Made by a program: the position numbers and the translations under genes
Shown: positions 31,743-41,114 of the stretch, in pieces
Position numbering within the stretch: the first letter of the stretch is position 1
Layout: each line of letters begins with the position of its first letter
Assembly: GCA_937870755.1 (NCBI GenBank)
Contig: CALMZV010000072.1
Location: 1 to 47,530 of the forward strand
Source of the DNA: an uncultured Methylocystaceae bacterium
GTDB taxonomy: Bacteria; Pseudomonadota; Alphaproteobacteria; Rhizobiales; Beijerinckiaceae
Length of the DNA: 47,530 nt
Reading direction: 5' to 3'
Notes under the pieces: model-generated
Database searches by the model: none
Seen by the model: the letters and a program-made list of their open reading frames with translations, nothing else
Told to the model about the DNA's origin: nothing

Positions 31743-32180
31743 ATGCTCAACGACATCTACAACGCGCGCATTCTCTCCTTCGCCGCCGACATTCCCCGGC
31801 TCGGCCGGCTGACGAACGCAGATGCGAGCGCGACCGCACATTCCAAACTCTGTGGATCGACCGTCACCGTCGATCTGAAGACGCAGGGCGACGAGATCGT
31901 CGATTTCGCGCACGAGGTGCGCGCCTGCGCGCTCGGGCAGGCTTCGTCCTCCGTCATGGCGCGGCACGTGATCGGCGCGAAGGCCGACGAGATGCGCGCG
32001 CTGCGCGAGACGATGCGCAAGATGCTGAAGGAAAACGGTCCGCCGCCGAACGGGCGCTGGGCGGATCTGGCCGCGCTCGAACCGGTGCGCGACTACAAGG
32101 CGCGCCATGCCTCAACCATGCTCACGTTCGACGCGGTGGTGGACGCGCTCGACCAGATCGAGAAGAAAAGGGCCGGCTAA
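31743..32180 (+). CDS. IscU/NifU-like iron-sulfur assembly scaffold protein
   Basis: A 145-residue protein of the NifU N-terminal type found beside folE in Hyphomicrobiales. Visible are MLNDIYNARILSFAADIPRL, SKLCGSTVTVDL (first Cys) and HEVRACALGQASSSVMARH (second Cys). A third Cys at the usual C-terminal place is not evident (VRDYKARHASTMLTFDAV, with a His instead), as in this subgroup, so scaffold activity is uncertain. The ATG at 31743 was preferred to 31722. TATATAAG at 31684 may be part of its promoter. The stop is directly followed by the yidD start. Confidence 0.82.
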   Translation: MLNDIYNARILSFAADIPRLGRLTNADASATAHSKLCGSTVTVDLKTQGDEIVDFAHEVRACALGQASSSVMARHVIGAKADEMRALRETMRKMLKENGPPPNGRWADLAALEPVRDYKARHASTMLTFDAVVDALDQIEKKRAG

Positions 32181-32522
32181 GTGACGGACGGCTTTCGCGT
32201 TCGGACCGTGAGCGATCTGCCGGCGCTGCTGGCGCGCGGCGCGTTGCGCTTCTATCAGTTGACGTTGTCCTCGCTGATAGGGCGCCAGTGCCGGCATCTG
32301 CCGACGTGTTCGGCCTACATGCACGAGGCGATCGGCCGCTACGGTCTGTGGGGCGGCGGCTGGATGGGCTTTGCGCGCGTCTGCCGCTGCAGGCCCGGCG
32401 GCACGGCGGGGTTCGACCCCGTTCCGCGCGAACGGCCCGCGGGCGCCGACGCGCTGCATTTCTGGCGTTACGGCAAATGGCGCGGACCGCTCGCGTGCGA
32501 CATGGTCGAGCCGCCGACCTGA
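32181..32522 (+). CDS. yidD: Membrane protein insertion efficiency factor YidD
   Basis: A 113-residue YidD family protein starting at GTG 32181, directly after the IscU-like stop. The family core is LARGALRFYQLTLSSLIGRQ, CRHLPTCSAYMHEAIGRYGL, WGGGWMGFARVCRCRPGG and GFDPVP, with the conserved Cys residues. YidD assists YidC in membrane insertion in studied bacteria. In most of the order it precedes thrS; here rnk and a hypothetical gene lie between them. Confidence 0.92.
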   Translation: MTDGFRVRTVSDLPALLARGALRFYQLTLSSLIGRQCRHLPTCSAYMHEAIGRYGLWGGGWMGFARVCRCRPGGTAGFDPVPRERPAGADALHFWRYGKWRGPLACDMVEPPT

Positions 32523-32871
32523 GCAAGGGATCGCGCAGGCGTTTCAGTTCAGCCTGTCCCGGCGATGCTGAGGCGGGCCGGTTGACAAACCGGGCCGCGG
32601 CGCCAAGCATGTCGCTCATGGGCCGTCGCAGCGCAGTCACCTTCCGGGTGCATCCCATCGCGGAAATCTAGCCCCCGAGTCCGGCCCGTGCGCCCCGGAC
32701 TGCGGGGGTGCGTACCGCGTGCGGCCGCAGACGCCATGAGGCGGGGCCGGCGCGCAACCTGACGGCGCTTCCATCTTCCAGACATTCCGCCGCCGCGACG
32801 CGGGCGCGAGGCTTGCGCGCGGTCCGGCGCACCGCATGCGCGCGAAAGCAGGGCGCGCGAAAGGCAACCAC
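32523..32871. other. Intergenic stretch without a recognisable gene
   Basis: About 350 bases between yidD and rnk. Open frames here lack ribosome binding sites and sensible composition. TTGACA at 32584 has no matching -10 at proper spacing. I see no RNA gene or repeat. Confidence 0.5.
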
Positions 32872-33300
32872 ATGCACGCATCGAATGAAACAGGTCGCAA
32901 ACCCGGCATCGTCGTCAGCGATCTCGACTATGAGCGGCTGAACGCGCTGGCGAGCGCGACCGAAAGCCGGGCGCCGGAAGTTGCGAGCGAGCTGTTCGAG
33001 GAACTGGCGCGCGCGCGCATCGTTCCGGCCGGGTCCGTTCCGCCGGACGTGGTGCGGATGGGCTCGACGGTCGAATATCGGTCCGACGACGGCAAGCATC
33101 GCCGCATCACGCTCGTCTATCCGAAGGACGCCGACATCGCGCTCGATCGCGTCTCCATCCTCACGCCCATCGGCGCCGCGCTGATCGGGCTGTCCCCCGG
33201 CCAGGGCATGGAATGGACGACGCGCGACGGGCGCCGCTATCGCCTGACCGTGGTCGCGGTCGCGCCGCCGTCGGCGGAACTGATCGCGCTCTGCATGTAG
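32872..33300 (+). CDS. rnk: Rnk-like (GreA/GreB-type) nucleoside diphosphate kinase regulator
   Basis: A 142-residue protein. The N-terminal part GIVVSDLDYERLNALASATE is the Rnk helix block, and the C-terminal GreA/GreB FKBP-like domain reads MGSTVEYRSDDGKHRRITLV, YPKDADIALDRVSILTPIGA, ALIGLSPGQGMEW. Rnk binds RNA polymerase in studied bacteria without the cleavage-stimulating coiled coil of GreA. The ATG at 32872 was chosen over 32836 because the earlier one adds only a basic stretch. It converges with the next gene. Confidence 0.9.
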   Translation: MHASNETGRKPGIVVSDLDYERLNALASATESRAPEVASELFEELARARIVPAGSVPPDVVRMGSTVEYRSDDGKHRRITLVYPKDADIALDRVSILTPIGAALIGLSPGQGMEWTTRDGRRYRLTVVAVAPPSAELIALCM

Positions 33301-33324
33301 GGCGCAGCGCCGCGCATTCTCCCG

Positions 33325-33339
33325 GAAGCGAAACGCTTC
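33325..33339. terminator. Small hairpin between convergent genes
   Basis: gaagcg-aaa-cgcttc forms a 6-bp stem in the 37-bp space between rnk and the convergent hypothetical gene, reaching its stop codon. There is no T-tract, so intrinsic termination is only possible. Confidence 0.3.
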
Positions 33340-34162
33340 AGGATCGCGCCATCAGCTCTACGGCGAGCGCGTAGATGCGCAGCCGCGTTTCTTCCGGCAG
33401 GGTCGCGAGCGTTTGCAGATAGGTCTTGCCGGCCGCGCACATCTGCGCGTCGGGCAGCGGCGGGTCGGGCGTCTTGCCGTCGAGCAGCGCCTCGATTTCC
33501 GGCTTGCCGAGACCCCTGTCGGTCAGCGCCTTCTCCAGAATCTGGAAGTCGGCCTCGTTGGGCGCGCCGCGCGCGATCTTCTTCTGCTCGCCGTCCACGA
33601 TGGCGTCGAGGCCGGCGATGGCGAGATCGCTGACGAGCGCGCGGTTCTCGGCCGCGAAGGAGAAAATCGCCTCGCTCGCGCCGCCGTAGAGGAAATCGAC
33701 GCAGAGTTTGGGATCGCGCGCCGACAGCGCGTCGAGCACCGCGAACTGTCTGGAAAACACGTTCGAGAGCGCGGGCGCGTCCGCCTTGGCGCCCATCGTT
33801 CCGCGCGACTGGCGCAGGGATTTCACCGCTTCCGAAAGCCACAGGTCGGGATTGTCGGTCGTCTCGCCGCGCGCCAGCGCGTCGACCGCCTTTTCGTATT
33901 CGCCCGGCAGCGCGAGTTTCAGCCGGTCGAAGAATCGCGCGACCTCGGGAACGGCCGCGATCTTCTCCTCGATCGCGCGCCGCGCGTCGGAAACCGGCGG
34001 CGCGGGCGGCGCAACGGGCTTTTCGACCGGCGGCGGGGGCGGGGCCGGCGGCGCCTCCTGCGGCGCGGGCGTCAGCGCCAGCACGATCAGACCGACGGCG
34101 ATCGCGATCGAGACGGCGGCCGCCAGGCCAAGCAAAAGGATGCGCAGGGTCTTCCGCGACAT
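33338..34162 (-). CDS. Membrane-anchored periplasmic protein of unknown function
   Basis: A 274-residue protein. Residues 8-30 ([20 protein letters not shown]) are a membrane anchor, followed by a Pro-rich linker ([20 protein letters not shown]) and a helical domain beginning [20 protein letters not shown]. The domain has two Cys ([12 protein letters not shown] and [15 protein letters not shown]). I recognise no family. The layout of anchor, Pro spacer and helical domain suggests a periplasmic domain held away from the membrane. It diverges from thrS, with 184 bp between. Confidence 0.78.
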   Translation of the reverse strand: MSRKTLRILLLGLAAAVSIAIAVGLIVLALTPAPQEAPPAPPPPPVEKPVAPPAPPVSDARRAIEEKIAAVPEVARFFDRLKLALPGEYEKAVDALARGETTDNPDLWLSEAVKSLRQSRGTMGAKADAPALSNVFSRQFAVLDALSARDPKLCVDFLYGGASEAIFSFAAENRALVSDLAIAGLDAIVDGEQKKIARGAPNEADFQILEKALTDRGLGKPEIEALLDGKTPDPPLPDAQMCAAGKTYLQTLATLPEETRLRIYALAVELMARS

Positions 34163-34346
34163 GTCGCTTCGTTCAACTCCAGCTTCGCACGAGTTAGGCC
34201 ATATATGCGCGCAGCCGGCAAGTAACGGCGCGGGGGCGCCGGGCGGCTTCCGCCGCGCGCGAAAAAGCTATAGAACGCGCGCGGCGCCCGGCAGGGCGCC
34301 CGCAGGCTTACGCCGGATCGCAGCGGCGAGTGAGCAAGGAGCGCAT

Positions 34347-36281
34347 ATGATTTCGGTCACTTTCCCCGACGGCGCCGCGCGCGCCTACGCGCCGGGCGTC
34401 TCCGGCCTCGACATTGTCAAATCCATTTCTCCCTCGCTCGCCAGGCGCACCGTGGCCATGACGGTCGACGGCGTGCTGAGCGATCTTTCCGACACGCTCG
34501 AGCGCGACGCCAGAATCGAATTCGTCGGCCGCGACGATCCGCGCGCCCTCGAACTCATCCGCCACGATTGCGCGCATGTGCTGGCCGAAGCGGTGCAGAC
34601 GCTATTTCCCGGCACGCAGGTGACGATCGGCCCGGTGATCGAGAACGGATTCTACTACGACTTCTTCCGCAACGCGCCGTTCACGCCGGAGGATTTTCCC
34701 GCCATCGAGAAAAAGATGCGCGAGATCATCGCGCGCGACAGACCCTTCACGAAGGAAGTATGGACGCGCGCGCAGGCGATCTCGCATTTCGAGACGCAGG
34801 GCGAGGCGTTCAAGGTCGAACTGGTCGAGACGATCCCGGCCGACCAGGATCTGAAAATCTACAAGCAGGGCGAATGGCTCGACCTGTGCCGCGGCCCGCA
34901 CATGACCTCGACCGGCAAGATCGGCGACGCTTTCAAGCTGATGAAGGTGGCCGGCGCCTATTGGCGCGGCGATTCCACGAAGCCGATGCTCAGCCGCATC
35001 TACGCGACCGCCTTCGCCAAGAAGGACGAACTGGACGCCTATCTGCATCAACTGGAGGAAGCCGAACGGCGCGATCATCGGCGGCTCGGTCGCGAGATGG
35101 ACCTGTTCCATTTCCAGGAGGAGGGGCCGGGCACGATCTTCTGGCACCCGAAGGGCTGGACGCTGTTCCAGACTCTCATCTCCTACATGCGCCGGCGCCA
35201 GCAGGCGGCCGACTACATCGAGGTGAACACGCCGCAGGTGCTCGACCGCGCGTTGTGGGAAACGTCCGGCCACTGGCAGACGTATCGCGAGAACATGTTC
35301 GTCACCCATACGGAAGACGAGCGCGTGTTCGCGCTGAAGCCGATGAACTGCCCCGGCCACGTGCAGATTTTCAAGAACGGTCTGAAGTCCTATCGCGACC
35401 TGCCGCTGAAGATCGCCGAATTCGGCATCGTGCATCGCTACGAGCCGTCGGGCGCGCTGCATGGCGTGATGCGCGTGCGCGCGTTCACGCAGGACGACGC
35501 GCATATCTTCTGCACCGAAGACCAGATCATGGACGAGGCGCTGAAGATCAACGACATGATCCTGTCGATCTACGAGGACTTCGGCTTTTCCGACGTGGTG
35601 GTGAAACTCTCCACGCGGCCGGAGAAGCGCGTGGGCTCGGACGAGGTGTGGGACAAGGCGGAGGAGGCGCTCGGGCGCGTGCTGGACGAGCTTGCGCGGC
35701 GCGGCCTGAAAACCAGCGTGCAGCCGGGCGAGGGCGCGTTCTACGGGCCGAAGCTGGAATACACGCTGCGCGATGCGATCGGCCGCGAATGGCAATGCGG
35801 CACCACGCAGGTGGACTTCAACCTGCCGGGCCGGTTCGGCGCCTTCTACATCGGCGCGGATTCGGAAAAGAAGACGCCGGTGATGATCCATCGCGCGATG
35901 TTCGGTTCGCTCGAACGATTCACCGGCATTCTCATCGAGCACTACGCCGGCCATCTGCCGCTGTGGCTCTCGCCGCTGCAGGCCGTGGTCGCCACCATCA
36001 CGCAGGAAGCCGACGATTACGCGCTCGAGATCGCGGCCGCCGCGCGCAAGGCCGGGCTGAGGGTGGATGTCGACCTGCGCAACGAGAAGATCAACTACAA
36101 GGTGCGCGAACATTCGCTGGCGAAGGTTCCGGTGCTGATCGTGGTGGGGCGCAAGGAGGCGGCCGAGCGGACCGTGTCGCTGCGCCGGCTCGGCTCGCAG
36201 GCGCAAGCCACGGCGACGCTCGCCGACGCGCTCGCCGCGCTCGCGGACGAGGCGAAGGCGCCGGACGCGCGGCGCGGCTGA
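34347..36281 (+). CDS. thrS: Threonyl-tRNA synthetase
   Basis: A 644-residue class II synthetase. Domains in order: TGS ([20 protein letters not shown]), editing domain with [17 protein letters not shown] and the zinc-like [15 protein letters not shown], catalytic core with motif 2 [20 protein letters not shown], the zinc Cys in [12 protein letters not shown], motif 3 [20 protein letters not shown], and the anticodon-binding domain to the end. Length is normal. The ATG at 34347 follows AGGAGC. The upstream region shows GCTATAGAAC as a possible -10, and no T-box. Confidence 0.97.
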   Translation: MISVTFPDGAARAYAPGVSGLDIVKSISPSLARRTVAMTVDGVLSDLSDTLERDARIEFVGRDDPRALELIRHDCAHVLAEAVQTLFPGTQVTIGPVIENGFYYDFFRNAPFTPEDFPAIEKKMREIIARDRPFTKEVWTRAQAISHFETQGEAFKVELVETIPADQDLKIYKQGEWLDLCRGPHMTSTGKIGDAFKLMKVAGAYWRGDSTKPMLSRIYATAFAKKDELDAYLHQLEEAERRDHRRLGREMDLFHFQEEGPGTIFWHPKGWTLFQTLISYMRRRQQAADYIEVNTPQVLDRALWETSGHWQTYRENMFVTHTEDERVFALKPMNCPGHVQIFKNGLKSYRDLPLKIAEFGIVHRYEPSGALHGVMRVRAFTQDDAHIFCTEDQIMDEALKINDMILSIYEDFGFSDVVVKLSTRPEKRVGSDEVWDKAEEALGRVLDELARRGLKTSVQPGEGAFYGPKLEYTLRDAIGREWQCGTTQVDFNLPGRFGAFYIGADSEKKTPVMIHRAMFGSLERFTGILIEHYAGHLPLWLSPLQAVVATITQEADDYALEIAAAARKAGLRVDVDLRNEKINYKVREHSLAKVPVLIVVGRKEAAERTVSLRRLGSQAQATATLADALAALADEAKAPDARRG

Positions 36282-36290
36282 CAGCTCCGG

Positions 36291-37823
36291 TCAGAGGCGC
36301 GCGATGGGGTCGCTGGAGATCGAGTCGAGGTCGGCCTCGATCGTCGCGCGGACGCCGTCGGGCGCGTAATCGAGCGTGACCCTGGAGTGGCGCGCGCCGC
36401 CCAGTCCCGCGCGGATCAGCCGCGCGCCGCCGCCGGACGATTTGGGCGCCCTGACCGGCGGCCCGCCGCTCTCGCGCCACGTCAGCGCGAAGCGCGCCTC
36501 CCCGCCGTCCGCCGCCGGCGTCCGCGACCACGCGATCTCGACGCGTCCGCCCGGCGTCGACAGCGCGCCGTATTTCGTCGCGTTGGTGGCGAGTTCGTGG
36601 AGGATCAGCGAGAGCGAAAGCGCGGGCCGCGCAGCGATGCTCATGCCGGGCCCCGCGATGTCGAAGCGCGGCGCGTCGGCGTTCTCGTGCGCGCCGATGG
36701 CCGCGCGCACCACATGTTCGAGTTGCGCCAGGCCAAACGGATTGTCGATCAGCGATTGCTGCGCGCGCGCGAGCGCGCCGATACGGCTCGATATGAGTTC
36801 GCGCGCGCGCTCGATCGTTTTCGCGCCGCGCAGCGATTGCGAGACGATGGCGCTGACGACCGCGAGCTGGTTCTTCATGCGGTGCGCGATCTCGACGTTG
36901 ACGAGGCGCTGCTGTTCCTCCGCGAGCGCGCGTTCGGTGACGTCCTGAATCTGCGCGAACACGCCGGCGATCTCGCCGCGCGCGTTGCGCACCGGCTCGT
37001 AGACGAGGTCGAGCCAGCGTCGCGGCCTGTCGGCGTCGCCGCGGGGGCCGCGGATGTCCACCTCGACATTGCGGCCCACATGCCGCTCGCCGGTCCGGTA
37101 GACGCTGTCGAGCAGATCGACGACGCGTTGCGTGACGATGTCGGGCAGCACGTCCCGCGCCCGTTTGCCGACGGAATCCTCCACGCCGATCATGTCGCGA
37201 AGGGCCTTGTTGGCGAGCAGAAACCTGTGGTCGGGACCGACCACCACCGCGATGGCGCCGGGCGCATATTCCAATAGCCGGCGCAGACGCTCGCTGTCCT
37301 CCTGATCGCGACGGGCGGCCATCACCTGCGCGGTCGTCTCCACGCAGGCGCAGAACATGCCCAGCACCACGTTCGCCGCGTCGCGCACGGGCGTGTAGGA
37401 GAAGGCGAAATGCGCCTCCTCGGGATAGCCGTTGCGATGCATGGTGAACTCGATGTCGTCCATGCGCGTGCTGACCCCGTCGTAGGCGCGGGTCAGAATC
37501 GGCTCCACTTCGTCCCAGATGTCGAACCACAGGTCGCGGAACGGTTTGCCGAGCGCATCGGGGTGGCGGTCGCCGCACATGGCGGCGTAGCCGTCGTTGT
37601 AGAGCGTGATCTGGCGCGGTCCCCAGACGATCAGGATCGGCTGCGCGGATGCGAGCATGACGCCGACCAGCGTGCGCAATTCGCCCGGCCAGCCGTCCGG
37701 CGGACCGAGCGGGTTGTCGTTCCAGTCGAGCGCGCGCAAGAGCGCGCCGCATTCGCCACCGCCCGTCAGAATGGGATCCTGCGCCGCAAAACCGGCCGGC
37801 CGTGGCCGCGCATCGATGTCCAT
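36291..37823 (-). CDS. HWE-family PAS sensor histidine kinase
   Basis: A 510-residue soluble kinase. Two PAS domains (about residues 45-165 and 180-300) precede the HWE core: EIAHRMKNQLAVVSAIVSQS with the phospho-acceptor His near 314, SRIGALARAQQSLI, and the N-box LILHELATNATKYGALSTPG. The first PAS contains WGPRQITLYNDGYAAMCGDR, common in this family; no LOV-type Cys motif (NCRFLQ) is seen, so blue-light sensing is unlikely. No response regulator is adjacent. It converges with thrS, 9 bp apart. Confidence 0.9.
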   Translation of the reverse strand: MDIDARPRPAGFAAQDPILTGGGECGALLRALDWNDNPLGPPDGWPGELRTLVGVMLASAQPILIVWGPRQITLYNDGYAAMCGDRHPDALGKPFRDLWFDIWDEVEPILTRAYDGVSTRMDDIEFTMHRNGYPEEAHFAFSYTPVRDAANVVLGMFCACVETTAQVMAARRDQEDSERLRRLLEYAPGAIAVVVGPDHRFLLANKALRDMIGVEDSVGKRARDVLPDIVTQRVVDLLDSVYRTGERHVGRNVEVDIRGPRGDADRPRRWLDLVYEPVRNARGEIAGVFAQIQDVTERALAEEQQRLVNVEIAHRMKNQLAVVSAIVSQSLRGAKTIERARELISSRIGALARAQQSLIDNPFGLAQLEHVVRAAIGAHENADAPRFDIAGPGMSIAARPALSLSLILHELATNATKYGALSTPGGRVEIAWSRTPAADGGEARFALTWRESGGPPVRAPKSSGGGARLIRAGLGGARHSRVTLDYAPDGVRATIEADLDSISSDPIARL

Positions 37824-37868
37824 GGAACAATGCTAGCACGCCCGGCGACGCGGCGTGCAATGCGGGGG

Positions 37869-38228
37869 TCAGCCCCTCGACTTGTCGTCCCCGGTCACGG
37901 GATCGGCCCCGTCCTTCTCGGCCTTGTCCGCACTTGTCTTGTCGTCGCCGGCCTTGTCTTCTGCCTTGTCTTCGGCCTTGTCCTCGCCGTCTTCACCGTC
38001 GGCGGCGGCCTTCTTTTCGGCCTCCTCGTCGCCCTTGGCCTCTTCGAGGGGGCCGGGGCCGACCGGCGGGCGGATGATCTCGATCTTGCCTGCGGCGACG
38101 ACCAGGGCCGGCTGCGCGGCGGCCGGCGTGGTATGCGCCAGCGCCAGGGCCAGCGCCAGCGCGGCGGCGATGGCGGCGGCTTCGCACAGGGCCTGGGCGA
38201 CGGGCTTTCGGGACAGGTAGATCGACAT
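37869..38228 (-). CDS. Exported low-complexity acidic/lysine-rich protein
   Basis: A 119-residue protein. An N-terminal hydrophobic segment (ALCEAAAIAAALALALALAH) followed by TTPAAAQ looks like a signal peptide. A short body (LVVAAGKIEIIRPPVGPGPL) leads into a Lys/Glu/Asp repeat region with KAEDKAEDKAGDDKTSADKA. No family recognised. The ATG at 38228 is the best start; the frame upstream is antisense to the next gene. The tail resembles charge-repeat linkers more than a folded domain. Confidence 0.65.
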   Translation of the reverse strand: MSIYLSRKPVAQALCEAAAIAAALALALALAHTTPAAAQPALVVAAGKIEIIRPPVGPGPLEEAKGDEEAEKKAAADGEDGEDKAEDKAEDKAGDDKTSADKAEKDGADPVTGDDKSRG

Positions 38229-38372
38229 GGCGGAACTCTCGACGCTTTGCGCCTCCGTTCGCTTGTACGACGCCGGGGTTAAGAGAAACGAAACCCGTTC
38301 GTCGCAATTCGCGCGGACGCGGCGACCGGCGGCTTCTTGACCTCGCCGCAATCGGGGGCCATCCCATGCGCG

Positions 38373-39464
38373 ATGATTTCGTCGCGCATAGCTCACGTTC
38401 TCTGTCTGGCGGCGCTGGCGTTCGCCGCTGCGGCCGCGGCCGGTCCGGCGGGCGCCCAGTCGCCGGCCGGCCCGCCGCCGGAGGTCGCCGCGCCCGCGCC
38501 GCCGCCCGCGTCCACCTTGCCGTTTCCCCGGCCGCCGTCGCGGCCGACGGCCGCGCCCCCGGTCGCGCCGCCGCCCGCCGGCCCGGCCACGCGCGGGCCG
38601 CCCTCGACCGGCGTCGAGCCGGGCCAGAGCGCGCTCTATCTGTCGGCGACCCTCGCCGCCGGCGACGGCCAGCCGCTGCGCGGCGGGGTCAAATGGCGCA
38701 TCTACGAGGAGCGCGCGCAGCCGGACGGCACGCACAAGCTCGTCGCCGAATCGGGCGAGGCCGCCCCGCAGTTCATCCTGCCGAACGGCGGCTATGTGGC
38801 GCATGCGGCCTATGGGCTGGCGGGCGCGACGCGGCTGGTGCGGTTGTTCGGCGCCAATGTCTCGGAACGCGTGCCGCTGAACGCGGGCGGCCTGAAGATC
38901 GTCGGCATGCTGGGCGACACGCCCGCGCCCGCGCAGCGGCTGACCATCGCCATCTACGTGCCAGAACGCGGCAATGCGGAAGCCAAGCTCGTTCTCGCCA
39001 GGGGCAAGGCGGGCGAGACGATCGCGCTGCCGGAGGGCGTCTATCATATCGTCTCCACGCTCTACGACACCTCCGGCGGGTCGACCGGCAGCGCGCTCGG
39101 CGCGCCCATCGCCACCAATTCGGTGGTGACGGCGGACCTGCGCGTCCAGCCGGGCAAGACGACCGAGGCGACGCTGCGCCATCGCGCGGCCACGATGACG
39201 CTCAAGCTCGTCAACGCGCCGGGCGGCGAAGCGCTCGCCAACACCAATTTCTCGGTGCTGACGCCCGGCGGCGACGTGATCCGAGAACTGATCGGCGCCT
39301 TTCCCCAGCTCGCGCTGGCGGAAGGCGAATACGTCGCCATCGCGCGACATCAGGGAAAGACGTATCAATCCACGTTCAAGGTCCAGTCGAATCTCGACCG
39401 CGACGTGGAGGTGCTGGCGCAGGAGACGAGCCAGACGCCGAAACCGGACCAGAAGGGCGAATAG
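38373..39464 (+). CDS. Exported protein of unknown function with Pro/Ala-rich linker
   Basis: A 363-residue protein. The signal peptide is MISSRIAHVLCLAALAFAAA followed by AAAGPAGAQ. A Pro/Ala-rich linker of about 55 residues precedes repeated beta-sandwich-like segments: LYLSATLAAGDGQPLRGGVK, KLVLARGKAGETIALPEGVY, TMTLKLVNAPGGEALANTNF and ALAEGEYVAIARHQGKTYQS. These read like several Ig-like or carboxypeptidase-regulatory-like domains. Function unknown. The ATG at 38373 was preferred to TTG 38337 since the signal follows it directly. It heads a group of four close rightward genes. Confidence 0.75.
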   Translation: MISSRIAHVLCLAALAFAAAAAAGPAGAQSPAGPPPEVAAPAPPPASTLPFPRPPSRPTAAPPVAPPPAGPATRGPPSTGVEPGQSALYLSATLAAGDGQPLRGGVKWRIYEERAQPDGTHKLVAESGEAAPQFILPNGGYVAHAAYGLAGATRLVRLFGANVSERVPLNAGGLKIVGMLGDTPAPAQRLTIAIYVPERGNAEAKLVLARGKAGETIALPEGVYHIVSTLYDTSGGSTGSALGAPIATNSVVTADLRVQPGKTTEATLRHRAATMTLKLVNAPGGEALANTNFSVLTPGGDVIRELIGAFPQLALAEGEYVAIARHQGKTYQSTFKVQSNLDRDVEVLAQETSQTPKPDQKGE

Positions 39465-39475
39465 GGGCGGGCCGC

Positions 39476-39712
39476 ATGCAGACTTTTTTCGTCGAGATCA
39501 AATGCGCGCTCGGGCGCACCTACGATGTGGCGAGCGCGCTGGCGGAGGCCGAGATCGCCTCGGAAATCTACTCCATCGCCGGGCAGTACGACATTCTCGC
39601 CAAGTTCTATGTCGACAAGGACGTCGACATCGGCCATTTCGTCGGCGAGAAAGTGCAGACCATACCCGGCATCGTGGACACGCATACGATCATCACCTTC
39701 AAGGCTTTCTGA
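39476..39712 (+). CDS. Stand-alone Lrp/AsnC ligand-binding (RAM) domain protein
   Basis: A 78-residue protein with only the RAM domain of Lrp/AsnC regulators: MQTFFVEIKCALGRTYDVAS, IASEIYSIAGQYDILAKFYV, VQTIPGIVDTHTIITFKAF. The DNA-binding helix-turn-helix is absent. Such proteins bind amino acids and form ring oligomers; some interact with full-length Lrp proteins. Target unknown. GGGGCGG lies upstream of the ATG at 39476, 11 bp after the previous stop. Confidence 0.9.
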   Translation: MQTFFVEIKCALGRTYDVASALAEAEIASEIYSIAGQYDILAKFYVDKDVDIGHFVGEKVQTIPGIVDTHTIITFKAF

Positions 39713-39727
39713 ACGGGGAGGGCGGCG

Positions 39728-40651
39728 ATGCGCGCCGAGGAACTCGCCCATATCGCCGACGACGGCGCGGCCCTGTTCCTGCGACGCTGGACGCCCGAGC
39801 GCGCGCCGCGCGCCGTCGTGCAGATCGCCCACGGTCTTGCCGAACATTCCGGCCGCTACGCGCGGCTTGCCGGCGCGCTCGTCGCCGAAGGCTACGCCGT
39901 CTACGCCCATGACCATCGCGGCCACGGCCATACCGCGCCGCCCGGCGATCTCGGGTTCTTCGCCGACAGGGCGGGCTGGGGGAAATGCGTCGGCGACATC
40001 GCCTCGCTCACGCGGCGCATCAAGATGGAGCACGCGGGCCTGCCGGTCGCGCTGCTCGGCCATTCGATGGGGTCGTTCATGGCGCAGGACTATGTCGCGC
40101 GGCATGGCGACATGCTGTCGGCGCTGGTTCTGTCCGGCTCCAACGGCGCGCCGCCGGCGATCGCGGCGGCGGGGCGGCTGATCGCGCGCGTGGAACGCCT
40201 GCGGCTCGGCCCGCGCGGCAGGAGCCCGCTGTTGAAGAAGCTGATGTTCGGCGATTTCAACAAACCGTTCAAACCGGCGCGCACGGATTTCGACTGGCTG
40301 TCGCGCGATGCGGCAGAGGTCGACAAATACATCGCCGATCCGTTGTGCGGCTTCGATTTCTCGACGCAACTGGCCATCGATCTTCTGGACGCGCTCGGCG
40401 AGCTTTTGGGGCCGGAAAGACTCGCGTGCATTCCCCGATCGCTGCCGGTTTATGTTTTCAGCGGCGCGCGCGATCCCGTCGGCGCCAACATCGCCGGGCT
40501 GATCGAGACCTTGCGCGCCGCGGGGCTGAACGTTTCAAGCCGGCTCTACCCCGAGGGGCGGCACGAAATGCTGAACGAAACGAATCGCGCCGAAGTCACG
40601 GCCGATCTCATCGCCTTCCTCGACCGGGCGCTGGCGCGGAGCCACGCTTGA
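39728..40651 (+). CDS. Lysophospholipase/monoacylglycerol lipase-like hydrolase
   Basis: A 307-residue alpha/beta hydrolase of the PldB-type (hydrolase_4). VVQIAHGLAEHSGRYARLAG and YAHDHRGHGHTA precede the nucleophile elbow LLGHSMGSFMAQDY; the acid is in VFSGARDPVGAN and the catalytic His in YPEGRHEMLNE. The family cleaves lysophospholipids or monoacylglycerols. A GGGAGGGCGGCG site precedes the ATG at 39728, 15 bp after the RAM gene. Confidence 0.9.
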   Translation: MRAEELAHIADDGAALFLRRWTPERAPRAVVQIAHGLAEHSGRYARLAGALVAEGYAVYAHDHRGHGHTAPPGDLGFFADRAGWGKCVGDIASLTRRIKMEHAGLPVALLGHSMGSFMAQDYVARHGDMLSALVLSGSNGAPPAIAAAGRLIARVERLRLGPRGRSPLLKKLMFGDFNKPFKPARTDFDWLSRDAAEVDKYIADPLCGFDFSTQLAIDLLDALGELLGPERLACIPRSLPVYVFSGARDPVGANIAGLIETLRAAGLNVSSRLYPEGRHEMLNETNRAEVTADLIAFLDRALARSHA

Positions 40652-40695
40652 TTCAAACCAAGGCGCGGGCGATGCTGGCGCACGATCATGGATAC

Positions 40696-41067
40696 ATGAG
40701 AATGCATATGCGCATGGGTCTGGCGGCGGGCGCCGCTGTTGTGTTGCTTGCCGGCGCGCCGGCTCTCGGCGCGGACGTGCGCCGCGGCGAGACGATCTCG
40801 CAGCGCTGGTGCGCGTCGTGTCATGTGGTGTCGGCCAGCCAGAAGGAGGCGAGCGTCGACGTGCCGAGCTTCATGGACATCGCGCGGCGGCGCACCGAAA
40901 AGAAGCCGCTGGAGGTGTTTCTGTCCGAGCCGCACGGCATGATGCCCAACCTCAGCCTCACGCAGCTCGAGATCGCCGATATCGTCGCCTACATCCGCTC
41001 GCTCGCGCCGGGCGGCGATCCCTCGCCCGAGCCGCGCAAGCCGCCGGCCCTGCCGCGCAGCGGCTGA
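40696..41067 (+). CDS. Exported class I c-type cytochrome
   Basis: A small cytochrome c, 123 residues from the ATG at 40696 (other in-frame ATGs at 40672 and further in). The signal peptide is MRMGLAAGAAVVLLAGAPAL followed by GADVRRG. The haem site is WCASCHVV, and the axial Met is in HGMMPNLSLTQLEIADIVAY. A Pro-rich tail ends the protein. Electron partner unknown; no oxidase or dehydrogenase gene is adjacent. It follows the lipase-like gene by 44 bp. Confidence 0.87.
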   Translation: MRMHMRMGLAAGAAVVLLAGAPALGADVRRGETISQRWCASCHVVSASQKEASVDVPSFMDIARRRTEKKPLEVFLSEPHGMMPNLSLTQLEIADIVAYIRSLAPGGDPSPEPRKPPALPRSG

Positions 41068-41114
41068 GGCGCGGTCGACCGTCGCGCACTCAACCAAGCG
41101 TCGCGCGCGATCAT

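Noticed and set aside
32584-32620. TTGACA in the yidD-rnk gap as an rnk promoter
   Set aside because: No -10-like hexamer lies at 16-18 bp, and the start codon is nearly 290 bp further on.
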